Source: Dryocola clanedunensis (GTDB lineage: Bacteria > Pseudomonadota > Gammaproteobacteria > Enterobacterales > Enterobacteriaceae). Taken from it: a stretch of DNA of 64,000 nucleotides. This document shows, piece by piece, positions 16,930 through 24,796 of this stretch (its first letter is position 1; the number at the start of each line of letters is the position of its first letter). The translations under genes and the position numbers were made by a program. The notes below the pieces were generated by a model that saw nothing but the letters and a program-made list of their open reading frames with translations, was not told the DNA's origin and did not search any database. The stretch is from the NCBI RefSeq assembly GCF_025215155.1, contig NZ_JALHAM010000121.1; one strand, written 5' to 3'.

Positions 16930-17979
16930 TCAAAAAATGATAGCTAGCCATTTCAACGCTATTTCTTTATTGCAAAATCGCTTGGCATTATTAAGAGATT
17001 TTTTCGCCATCTCATTTCGCATAACCTTACTATCTAGTATACTTGACAATTTATCCAAAAAAGCTGAACTATCACCGTCAGCTATCAAAAAACCATCTTC
17101 ACCATTAGAAATTAATTCTTCCGGTCCTGTTTTACAATTATAACTTAGCACAGGTACTCCGAAGCTTTTAGCTTCAATTAGTACCATAGGAAGTCCTTCA
17201 AACCGAGAAGTCATCATAAGACAATAGGTTTCACTATATACTTCCTCAATATTAGAGTGAGCGTTACAAAACCTCACATCCCTGAGAATACCAGCATCTT
17301 TAGCTTGCGAAATTAGATTATCCTTGAGTTCTCCCTCGCCATATATTTCAAGAACATGTCCATTTTTATTTTTTTTGCAAAATTCAGCCCAGATGTTAAG
17401 TAAACGATCAAATCCTTTTTGGTGTGTCAGTCTACCAATAGCAATAATTTTATTAGCACTTTCATTGATTTCTTCGACAGGTTCATAAGGAGAAGCATTC
17501 TCAATAACCATAAATTTATCAGTGCCATTTGAAACAATCTGTTTATCATGCTCGGTTAATAAAATCACTTTATCAGCTAATGAGTAAATTATTTTTTTTA
17601 TCTTTTTTTCAAATGAATTATATTTAGAAAATGAAATGTGCTCACTTAAAATCCATTTAGATTTAATTCTAAATATATACTTTAAAGCGGTCATGAAAAC
17701 AGATAGCTTCCCCATAGATACAACTATCACGGAGTCATATTTTTCAGCTTTAAGAGCTAAACATGCTTTGATATAAGAAAAAAAACCTGTATCATAATTC
17801 AATAAATTAGTAGTCACTTTTTCATTTATTTTATAAAAACTATTACCCCCAGTAATTGCCATTATCTCAACAGTTGTATTATTACTATACTCACTTAATC
17901 CATTGGCAATATTCACCGCAACTCTTTCTGTTCCTGCGGATGAATTCAACCCCCAAATTAAAATACAAACTCTTTTCAT
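16930..17979 (-). CDS. Glycosyltransferase family 4
   Basis: The 349-residue protein is a GT-B retaining glycosyltransferase. The N-terminus ILIWGLNSSAGTERVAVNIA has the Gly/Glu loop of the family. The C-terminal half has IAIGRLTHQKGFDRLL at about residue 190 and the paired-glutamate motif in SRFEGLPMVLIEAKSFG at about 260. It should add a hexose to the growing lipid-linked unit. The start overlaps the preceding gene by four bases (ATGA). Donor specificity is not known; GDP-mannose or UDP-galactose are the sugars made by this cluster. Confidence 0.88.
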   Translation of the reverse strand: MKRVCILIWGLNSSAGTERVAVNIANGLSEYSNNTTVEIMAITGGNSFYKINEKVTTNLLNYDTGFFSYIKACLALKAEKYDSVIVVSMGKLSVFMTALKYIFRIKSKWILSEHISFSKYNSFEKKIKKIIYSLADKVILLTEHDKQIVSNGTDKFMVIENASPYEPVEEINESANKIIAIGRLTHQKGFDRLLNIWAEFCKKNKNGHVLEIYGEGELKDNLISQAKDAGILRDVRFCNAHSNIEEVYSETYCLMMTSRFEGLPMVLIEAKSFGVPVLSYNCKTGPEELISNGEDGFLIADGDSSAFLDKLSSILDSKVMRNEMAKKSLNNAKRFCNKEIALKWLAIIF

Positions 17980-18908
17980 TTTAACATCCTGATAATAAAC
18001 TTGTACCTTATCCTATTAACATAATACTTGAATTGCTCGTGAGATATAAATATGGCGCTAAAATACAATGTAACTTTTATTATTTTACTTTTTGTCATTA
18101 TGCCTTTTTTTAGCAATGCATTAGATTTTGCGTGTAAGCGATTCTCCAAACAACTACTTTTTAAAGCAGCAACCATATTTTCGCTACTATAATCATCAAG
18201 ATTGCTTTTTACTAACCTTTGCCTATAAAGAGATAGAACATATGCATGAGCTTTTCTTTGTTTTAAACCAGCAATTTCAGCAGTATTACCTGACCTATTA
18301 CGGATCTTCATCAAGGGCTCATTAATATTATCGATCTGAAAACCAGAAGTTATTGCACGTAATAAAAAATCATAGTCTTCCGCCGGTGCTATTTCTCGAT
18401 ATCCCTCAAGAACGTCATAGACTTTACGCTTAGCTAGCCATATATGGCAACACGGAGGGTAAAGATGCATTGTTTGCATAATTTGTTTAGTTCCACATGC
18501 AACTGTAGATGTAGATAAATATTCCCCTGTTTCTGACATAGACGATGTTGAACATCCGACAATATCGATTGTGGGATTCTTTAATAAAAATGCAACTTGT
18601 TTTTCAATGCGGGTTTTTACTGCAACATCATCACCATCTATTCTTGCAATATATTTACCGGAGCAATATTTTAGGCCCTCATTCATTGCACTAACTATCC
18701 CCAAATTCTCTCGATTTCTTATAACAGTGATATTCTTATATTTTTTTGAAAGAGAATCCAAGACTTCTGGTGTTTGATCAGTTGAACAATCATCAACTAC
18801 AATAATTTCGATGTTTTTATAAGTTTGGGATGTTAAGCTAACGATAGTTTCCTCAACAAACCTTTCGACATTATAAACAGGAATCAAAACACTGACTAAA
18901 TCATTCAT
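17976..18908 (-). CDS. Glycosyltransferase family 2
   Basis: The 310-residue protein has the GT-A fold. The N-terminal 110 residues contain VSVLIPVYNVERFVEETIVS, then IEIIVVDDCSTDQTPE, and the metal-binding RIDGDDVA near residue 93. A short hydrophobic stretch near residues 268-285 may bring it to the membrane. It is an inverting sugar transferase for O-antigen assembly with unknown donor. The gene follows gct after 141 bases without an evident terminator, and overlaps the next gene. Confidence 0.88.
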   Translation of the reverse strand: MNDLVSVLIPVYNVERFVEETIVSLTSQTYKNIEIIVVDDCSTDQTPEVLDSLSKKYKNITVIRNRENLGIVSAMNEGLKYCSGKYIARIDGDDVAVKTRIEKQVAFLLKNPTIDIVGCSTSSMSETGEYLSTSTVACGTKQIMQTMHLYPPCCHIWLAKRKVYDVLEGYREIAPAEDYDFLLRAITSGFQIDNINEPLMKIRNRSGNTAEIAGLKQRKAHAYVLSLYRQRLVKSNLDDYSSENMVAALKSSCLENRLHAKSNALLKKGIMTKSKIIKVTLYFSAIFISHEQFKYYVNRIRYKFIIRMLK

Positions 18909-19049
18909 TATAACTCCATCGTTTTACTTTTCATTAACGCCTTCAGTAAACTATAATGCTAATTAACCATTTACATGCTTAACAAGTTTGATTAATCATG
19001 TGTTTATATTTTCTATTTACCTATAAAAACCAACGTTAATTTGAAGATT

Positions 19050-19445
19050 TTATTTTATAGATTTAACAACCTCAATTATTTCTGTTGTTGAGATAGAAGG
19101 CGTTCTTGGCAAATATATTACCTGACAGATTTCATTTACCCAATCAAAACGACCAGCCCAATCATCCCCCATTATCAATATATCCGCATTACATTTTTCG
19201 ATATATTTTTTTTTGAACTCAAGTGATTCCTCAACAAATACTTCATTTACAAATTTAAGTGATCTTATTATTTTACAACGATCAGACTCAGGATAAATGG
19301 GGTATCGACCTTTCTTACTAAAATTTAATGCATCAGAGCTGACACCAACTGTCAGATGATCGCCATATTGTGCGGCTCTTTCAAGAATATTAATATGTCC
19401 AACGTGAAAAACATCAAAAGTACCAAACGTAATAATTCGCTTCAT
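19050..19445 (-). CDS. gct: Glycerol-3-phosphate cytidylyltransferase
   Basis: This 131-residue enzyme makes CDP-glycerol from CTP and glycerol-3-phosphate. It has the cytidylyltransferase motifs GTFDVFHVGHINILERA at residues 8-24 (HxGH catalytic pair) and a C-terminal RTPSISTTEII that matches the RTxGISTT motif of TagD. The length matches TagD (about 129). It is the first gene after the JUMPstart leader and so is probably the promoter-proximal gene of the O-antigen operon. With the glycerophosphotransferase at 9266-10417 it predicts glycerol phosphate on the O antigen. TagD is the Gram-positive teichoic-acid homologue. Confidence 0.92.
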   Translation of the reverse strand: MKRIITFGTFDVFHVGHINILERAAQYGDHLTVGVSSDALNFSKKGRYPIYPESDRCKIIRSLKFVNEVFVEESLEFKKKYIEKCNADILIMGDDWAGRFDWVNEICQVIYLPRTPSISTTEIIEVVKSIK

Positions 19446-19470
19446 TAATTCTTACCTAATAAGTGGAGCA

Positions 19471-19510
19471 CAACGCTACCGCCCCTGGCTCGACAGCTAC
19501 CAGAGTACTG
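19471..19510 (-). promoter_or_regulatory. JUMPstart sequence with ops element, O-antigen operon
   Basis: Read on the - strand this is a near-perfect JUMPstart: CAGTACTCTGGTAGCTGTCG then AGCCAGGGGCGGTAGCGTTG. It contains the ops core GGCGGTAG recognised by RNA polymerase and RfaH. It sits 26 bases before the gct start, in the transcribed leader, so RfaH-dependent antitermination of the long operon is expected. Confidence 0.95.
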
Positions 19511-19557
19511 ATTTGGAACGCCAGATTTTCCTCACGCAGTGACTGCCGAGGGGAACA

Positions 19558-19602
19558 CATTAGAATAGGTATGATACCAGTGCATGACGACCTATTCTAA
19601 TG
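19558..19602. repeat. 13-bp perfect inverted repeat upstream of JUMPstart
   Basis: CATTAGAATAGGT at 19558-19570 is exactly complementary to ACCTATTCTAATG at 19590-19602, with a 19-base spacer. No T run follows on either side, so it does not look like a simple terminator. It lies 48 bases upstream of the JUMPstart on the O-antigen strand. It may be an operator or a leader-RNA hairpin. Confidence 0.85.
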
Positions 19603-19641
19603 GGCACGCTAACTATCAGACGCAGCAGGATTTTTTTCCAT

Positions 19642-19708
19642 AAAAAAACGGCAGCAAGTCTCAACGAAGCTGCATTTTGCCACTCCGTCGCCACTTTCCA
19701 CTGCCGTT
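19642..19708 (-). terminator. Probable terminator of galF
   Basis: On the - strand AACGGCAG (19708-19701) can pair with CTGCCGTT next to a T run (A run 19642-19648 on +). A competing inner hairpin is GCAGC/GCTGC at 19651-19655 and 19669-19673. It follows the galF stop by about 40 bases. The long loop lowers certainty. Confidence 0.5.
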
Positions 19709-19744
19709 CTTCTCATCAGGCTTGTTCTGTCATTGACAGCTAAA

Positions 19745-20641
19745 TCAACGAGCCAGCATCTTCTGGATGCTATCCCTGAACTTCTGCCCTTCTTTGTGGT
19801 TACGCAGGCCATACTGTACGAATGCCTGCATGTAACCCATTTTTTTACCGCAGTCGTAGCTGTCGCCCGTCATCAGCGTGGCTTCTACCGGCTGCTTTTC
19901 GTTCAGGGCGGCGATGGCGTCCGTTAACTGGATGCGGCCCCATGCGCCAGGTTCTGTATTTTCCAGTTCCTGCCAGATATCCGCGGACAGAACATAGCGA
20001 CCGACGGCTGCCAGGTCTGAGTCCAGGGTTTGCGGCTGGTCTGGCTTCTCAACGAAGTTAACAATGCGGCTAACCTGCCCGTCGTTATCCAGCGGCTCTT
20101 TTGTCGTAATGACAGAGTACGCGGAGATATCTTCGTTAGGCATGTGCTTCGCCAGCACCTGGCTGCGGCCCGTGTCGTTAAAACGCGCCACCATAGCCGC
20201 TAAATTATAGCGTAGTGGGTCGGCACTTGCGTTATCAAGCACCACATCTGGCAGTACAACCACAAACGGATTGTTCCCTACCGCAGGTTGTGCACACAGG
20301 ATGGAGTGACCAAGGCCAAGCGGTTGGGCCTGACGGACGTTCATGATGGTGACGCCCGGAGGACAGATGGACTGCACTTCTGCCAGTAGCTGACGCTTAA
20401 CGCGCTGTTCCAGCAGGGCTTCCAGCTCGTAAGACGTGTCGAAGTGGTTCTCAACGGCGTTCTTGGAGGAGTGGGTTACCAGCACGATCTCTTTGATACC
20501 CGCAGCGACGATTTCATCGACGATATACTGGATCATCGGCTTATCGACGATCGGCAGCATCTCTTTCGGGATCGCCTTGGTGGCAGGCAACATATGCATC
20601 CCGAGACCTGCTACCGGAATAACTGCTTTCAAATTAATCAT
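19745..20641 (-). CDS. galF: GalF, UTP-glucose-1-phosphate uridylyltransferase homologue
   Basis: GalF is the GalU paralogue that flanks O-antigen and capsule clusters. It is thought to modulate or weakly perform UDP-glucose synthesis. The 298-residue protein has VIPVAGLGMHMLPATKAIPK at residues 7-26, where the second Gly of the GalU motif (GLGTRMLP) is kept but Thr-Arg is replaced by Met-His, a known GalF mark. MLPIVDKPMIQYIV and VVLPDVVLD follow. I use the ATG at 20641 (MINLKAVIP) as in E. coli; an in-frame start four codons earlier is possible. Confidence 0.96.
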   Translation of the reverse strand: MINLKAVIPVAGLGMHMLPATKAIPKEMLPIVDKPMIQYIVDEIVAAGIKEIVLVTHSSKNAVENHFDTSYELEALLEQRVKRQLLAEVQSICPPGVTIMNVRQAQPLGLGHSILCAQPAVGNNPFVVVLPDVVLDNASADPLRYNLAAMVARFNDTGRSQVLAKHMPNEDISAYSVITTKEPLDNDGQVSRIVNFVEKPDQPQTLDSDLAAVGRYVLSADIWQELENTEPGAWGRIQLTDAIAALNEKQPVEATLMTGDSYDCGKKMGYMQAFVQYGLRNHKEGQKFRDSIQKMLAR

Positions 20642-20756
20642 ATTCAGTCCCACCTCAAAATGGTTGAAGGATTATAGTCTTTTCGTGCTCTGATGCCAGC
20701 ATGAATTGATCACCAAAATTTGTTCTTCATCTTATCCCCCCTATCAGAGGAGATAA

Positions 20757-20790
20757 AATAAAAAAGCCCTTATTAGTCGCCATAAGGACT
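20757..20790 (-). terminator. Terminator at the end of the colanic acid operon
   Basis: On the - strand AGTCCTTAT (20790-20782) pairs with ATAAGGGCT (20773-20765, one G-T pair) around an eight-base loop, followed by a T run. It comes 29 bases after the wcaM stop and separates the colanic acid operon from galF. Confidence 0.87.
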
Positions 20791-20818
20791 CAGAAAACTC
20801 GCAAAGTCACTTGATTGA

Positions 20819-22243
20819 TTATTTCCCCAACGCCGGTAGCGCAAAGTTCAGTCCGCTGGTGTTCACATGCACCTGATCCACCCGGTCGATGTCTACGGAG
20901 CTCTGCCCTTTCTCGTTGACGGCATGCACGTTGGCAAGCGACAACAGCGTGTCCTCCTTCGCCATGAAGCGCCCTCGCACGTCTGTGCGCAGGTCGAAGT
21001 GCAGCTTCAGCGCCGGGCCAACAGCGGCATGCTGCATCACGTTCACGTTTCTCAGGAACAGATGCTGCGGCTTGTTGTGCAGCTCAAGCGTCGCGCCTTT
21101 TATCGTCATATTAGTGATGGCGACAAACGAGGTCGCATTTCCAGAAGAGACCTGAATGCCGCGAGCTTTATACGTCATGCGGGTATTATCAAGGGTTATA
21201 TTATTTAGTTTAAAATTTTGTGGGATGGATAAGTAGTTACCTTTAATGGTGCCGTAACCAATCAGAAATCCCGCGCTATTGACCATATTAACATTATCTA
21301 TGACGAAATTATCACAGCCATAAATAGCCACCGTGGCGTTATCAATTCCCGCCTTCTTGCTAAATGTATGATTAATATTTCGCGCTTTCACATTGCGAAT
21401 AATAAAATGTTTGCCGTTTTCGACGTGCACCAGCTGCCGACAGTTACTGCCGGTGATATTCGCCACAACAAAGTTTTTTACCGCCTGGTCTTCTGGGTAG
21501 TCATTGTTATAGGTGCTTCCCGCCAGGCCAATGCCGATACCCCAGTTGATCTTGCCGTTGGTGCAGTCAATGTTATCAATCACGTGGTCGGAGATCAGCA
21601 GGTCGTGGTCGTTAATTGCCACGTTCCACTCGATGGCATCGCCCTGCAGGTGGCTGAACCGCCCGTTGGTGATGCGAACGTTTTCCATGCGGTTATGGAA
21701 GCCCTGCCGCAAAATGCCGTAGTTGGCGTCATGAACGGTAATGTCATCGATGACCAGGTTACGCATGGTGCGTTTACCTCTGCCGCCAATGTAGATCTGC
21801 ATCACCGGCACAAAGCCGCTCATGTCGATACCTTTAATGGTGATATCGGAGCCGCGCACGTCAAGGATGATGTTGTTAAACCTTCCGCCCTTTTCTCCCA
21901 GGATTTTACAGCCGTCCTGCAGGACAAAGCGCCCTTTACCGTTCCCCTTCAGGCCACCGGCAACTTTCAGCGTTTTGCCTTGCGGCATGAAGATAGCGGT
22001 ATTGATGTTGTCGCAAACCAGCTCGACCGGTACAACGACCGTGTCGGCAGAATCAAAGGCTTGTTTGAAAGCGGCGATCCAGTCGCCGCTGTAGAATTTC
22101 TGGACGTTGACCTCGCCTTTGCTGGCGGCCAGCACCGCGCGGGGTAACGCTAAAGGCACCGCGGCTAGCAAGGAGCTGGCCCATAACATCTTACGGCGGG
22201 AGGGGGAAAACGGCAGGATTGTGGATTCAAATCTTTTTCGCAT
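20819..22243 (-). CDS. wcaM: Colanic acid biosynthesis protein WcaM
   Basis: WcaM is the last gene of the colanic acid operon; its exact reaction is not established. The 474-residue protein carries an N-terminal signal with the twin-arginine pattern SRRKMLWASSLLAAVPLALP, so export by Tat is likely. The rest has the repetitive Asn/Asp/Val pattern of right-handed beta-helix proteins, as in pectate-lyase-like folds (for example DNATVAIYGCDNFVIDNVNM). It is close in sequence to E. coli WcaM (464 residues). A binding or processing role on the polysaccharide outside the cytoplasm is inferred. The ATG has an AGGA upstream. Confidence 0.94.
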   Translation of the reverse strand: MRKRFESTILPFSPSRRKMLWASSLLAAVPLALPRAVLAASKGEVNVQKFYSGDWIAAFKQAFDSADTVVVPVELVCDNINTAIFMPQGKTLKVAGGLKGNGKGRFVLQDGCKILGEKGGRFNNIILDVRGSDITIKGIDMSGFVPVMQIYIGGRGKRTMRNLVIDDITVHDANYGILRQGFHNRMENVRITNGRFSHLQGDAIEWNVAINDHDLLISDHVIDNIDCTNGKINWGIGIGLAGSTYNNDYPEDQAVKNFVVANITGSNCRQLVHVENGKHFIIRNVKARNINHTFSKKAGIDNATVAIYGCDNFVIDNVNMVNSAGFLIGYGTIKGNYLSIPQNFKLNNITLDNTRMTYKARGIQVSSGNATSFVAITNMTIKGATLELHNKPQHLFLRNVNVMQHAAVGPALKLHFDLRTDVRGRFMAKEDTLLSLANVHAVNEKGQSSVDIDRVDQVHVNTSGLNFALPALGK

Positions 22244-22272
22244 ACGTCCTCGTGAAGCTTCACTCGGTGGGT

Positions 22273-23493
22273 TTACAGCGTATGGAGCTGATGGGCTAAC
22301 TTTTCATAAATAACTTTCTGATTAAATTCGCGTTCTACCTTTTCGCGGGCGAGCGTGAGCATCGGCCTGAGTTCGTGCTCTTCAACATCAGCAAAAGCCT
22401 GTAGCTGGTCTGCCAGGGCAACGGCGTCATACTCCGGCACCAGCCAGCCGGACTCACCGGCGTCGATAAGCTCGGGAATGCCGCTATGAACGGTTGACAC
22501 CACGGGGATCCCCACCGCCATCGCCTCCATCAGCGCGACCGGAATGCCTTCCATATCGCCATCCTCACCGGTCACCGACGGCAGGAGAAACAGATCGGCT
22601 TCATCGAGCATCGCTTTGACTTCGTGGTTAGGCTTAAAGCCCGGCATGAAAACAACGTCGTCGAGCTGATTTTGCTCAATAAGCGTTCGCAGACGAATTT
22701 CCCACGGGCCAATGCCAAGAATGTTGTAACGAAATAGCACGCCGCGCTCTTTCAGCAGGCGGCAGGCTTCAATCGCCACGTGCAGCCCCTTTTTCTCGGT
22801 CAGTCTTGCAACGGAGATGATATCCAGCGTTTTTGCGGGCGCTTTTACCGGGCGCACCGAAAAGCGATCCATGTCCACGCCCATGCGGGAGACGGCGATT
22901 TTATGCGTCGGGCAGCCCATCTTCTCAAGCCGGCTGGCCCAGAGGTTGCTGATCGGCAGCATCAAATCACCACGCGTAAACAGCTGCTGATACTCCGGCG
23001 TGTAGTGCGCCAGCGCCTCGCGCCCTGAGATATCAATGCCGTGGAAAACGGTGGCAATTTTACCCTTCAGCAGGCCCAGCTCGCGCAGTTTAGCAGCGGT
23101 GACGCCTGCCGGGCCAAAGTGGGCGATATAAACATCCGCCTGCATTGGCTTTGGATTTCGTCCGCAGATAGCCGAAAGGATAAGATTACGGGCCTCGTCA
23201 CCGTAGCGCTTCGCATTCAGCGCGCGCCATGTGCGCGGGCGTAGCGATCCGCGCAGCGTATTCAGCGCGCGGGATTGTAACTTAGCGAGTTTGCCTGCCG
23301 GTTCGTCCATCAGCCAGGTGGTTTTCTCCGCCAGGCGATACTCTTTGAACGCCGCGTGGGTATTGGTCAAATCGCCCTTTTGTATCGCGACGATCTCCAC
23401 TTCATATCCCATGTCGATAAACGCCACGATCTGATTCAGAACGAAGGTTTCGGAAGCAACGGGAAACTTGAGCAGGAAGAAACCGACCTTCAT
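22273..23493 (-). CDS. wcaL: Colanic acid glycosyltransferase WcaL
   Basis: WcaL is a GT4-type glycosyltransferase that adds a sugar (galactose or glucuronic acid has been suggested in E. coli) to the colanic acid repeat. The 406-residue protein begins VGFFLLKFPVASETFVLNQI. The C-terminal half has ISVARLTEKKGLHVAIEACR at about residue 225 and the paired-glutamate region MEGIPVALMEAMAVGIPVVS at about 316. Its ATG overlaps the wcaK stop by four bases. A 29-base gap leads to wcaM. Confidence 0.95.
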   Translation of the reverse strand: MKVGFFLLKFPVASETFVLNQIVAFIDMGYEVEIVAIQKGDLTNTHAAFKEYRLAEKTTWLMDEPAGKLAKLQSRALNTLRGSLRPRTWRALNAKRYGDEARNLILSAICGRNPKPMQADVYIAHFGPAGVTAAKLRELGLLKGKIATVFHGIDISGREALAHYTPEYQQLFTRGDLMLPISNLWASRLEKMGCPTHKIAVSRMGVDMDRFSVRPVKAPAKTLDIISVARLTEKKGLHVAIEACRLLKERGVLFRYNILGIGPWEIRLRTLIEQNQLDDVVFMPGFKPNHEVKAMLDEADLFLLPSVTGEDGDMEGIPVALMEAMAVGIPVVSTVHSGIPELIDAGESGWLVPEYDAVALADQLQAFADVEEHELRPMLTLAREKVEREFNQKVIYEKLAHQLHTL

Positions 23494-24770
23494 TTCTCCT
23501 CCTTTACTCGCGCCAGCACGGACTCAACCATGCGCAGCCCGGTTTCGCGCTCGGCCTGGACGGCAAGCGACAGGCGCTCGTTGATGGCCGGCAGCTGCCC
23601 CAGCACGTCGCTCACTACGCTCTGCAACGAACCATCCAGAAGCTGGCGGATATCAATGGCCATTTCCGGCATGCCCAGCTGCTGCATGATGCCCGCAGAT
23701 TTGTGTTCGTAGTTGATGGCAATGGCTGGCGTACCAAAGTTCATGGAGATGATGGCGGAGTGCAGGCGCGTGCCCACGGTCAGCTCGCATTCGGCCAGAA
23801 TTTTCCCCATCTCCAGGTCGTTCAGCTCATCCATCACCACGTGGTACTGGTCCGGCTGATTCACATACTGCCTGAGGTTGAGCGCGATCATGCGGTCATC
23901 TTTGTTGTAGCTGTCGATGCCGGTACAGGTAGAGAGCGCCAGCACCTGATAGCCCTGTTCAATAACCCGGTTGACCACGGCGGCGAAGGCCTGCTCGTAG
24001 GCCTGCTGCGTTGTTCCAAGGCGTTTGTCGAAAGGTGCCAGTTCACGCAAGGTAATGGCGACGGTTTTTTTACGCTTGATGGTGTCTAACCAGTGGCGCA
24101 CGGCGTAGCTCGGTGCAAACGTCTCGTTGTGATGCTCAACCAGCCACGCGGTATCCACCCCCATCTCAACTTTGCTGGTGTCGATATTGCTTTGCTTCAT
24201 TAAGTCGAGGCTCACGGATTCACGCAGGATCAGCGTTTTTGCGTTACCGAACGCGTAGCTTGCCAGCTGGTTGAACTGAGGATCCTGGAACGGCCCCACG
24301 CTGTGGCCGATCATGTACACCGGTTTTTTCGCCATAAAGCTGCACAGCGCGTGTTCAAACTGAGAGACGCCGTACAAATCGACAAAGAACGAGCCGCCAA
24401 CCTGGATAATCGCATCGTAGTTATGCAGCGATTTGACGAAATCGATAAAGCCCTGCGGAATGGAGATGTTGCGCAGGCGACCGCTTTCGGTGGCTTTTGC
24501 CATCAGCACCTGGTGCTGATATTTGCGGCGCAGCACTTTCTTCACGCGGCCCATCAGCCCGACGGCGTTGTTGTGCTGCTTCATCTGTTTGTAGAGGCCG
24601 TCGCCCAGTACCGGACGCCCCAGCAGCCAGGCGGAACTCACCGGGTAGCGGCTCATCACATCCACCTGCACGCTGTCATCAACGGTGGTAATGGCATCAA
24701 TCAGGCCGCGTAAAATGGCACTGTCACCGCGGTTCCCGCAGGTGTGGTTACCCAGAATCAATAATTTCAT
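23490..24770 (-). CDS. wcaK: Colanic acid pyruvyl transferase family protein WcaK
   Basis: WcaK belongs to the polysaccharide pyruvyl transferase family and is thought to add the pyruvate ketal on the terminal galactose of colanic acid. The 426-residue protein has the same length as the E. coli one. It begins LLILGNHTCGNRGDSAILRG and has the family motif GGSFFVDLYG and, near the end, VGTRLHSAIISMNFGTPAIA. I chose the ATG at 24770; the longer open frame upstream overlaps wzxC and has no counterpart in E. coli. Confidence 0.95.
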   Translation of the reverse strand: MKLLILGNHTCGNRGDSAILRGLIDAITTVDDSVQVDVMSRYPVSSAWLLGRPVLGDGLYKQMKQHNNAVGLMGRVKKVLRRKYQHQVLMAKATESGRLRNISIPQGFIDFVKSLHNYDAIIQVGGSFFVDLYGVSQFEHALCSFMAKKPVYMIGHSVGPFQDPQFNQLASYAFGNAKTLILRESVSLDLMKQSNIDTSKVEMGVDTAWLVEHHNETFAPSYAVRHWLDTIKRKKTVAITLRELAPFDKRLGTTQQAYEQAFAAVVNRVIEQGYQVLALSTCTGIDSYNKDDRMIALNLRQYVNQPDQYHVVMDELNDLEMGKILAECELTVGTRLHSAIISMNFGTPAIAINYEHKSAGIMQQLGMPEMAIDIRQLLDGSLQSVVSDVLGQLPAINERLSLAVQAERETGLRMVESVLARVKEEK

Positions 24771-24796
24771 ACAGACCTCTTCTTTAAATTGGGTTC

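Noticed and set aside
19609..19812. Small - strand frame (67 codons) in the galF-JUMPstart gap
   Set aside because: It overlaps the galF end and the predicted terminator and has no family features.
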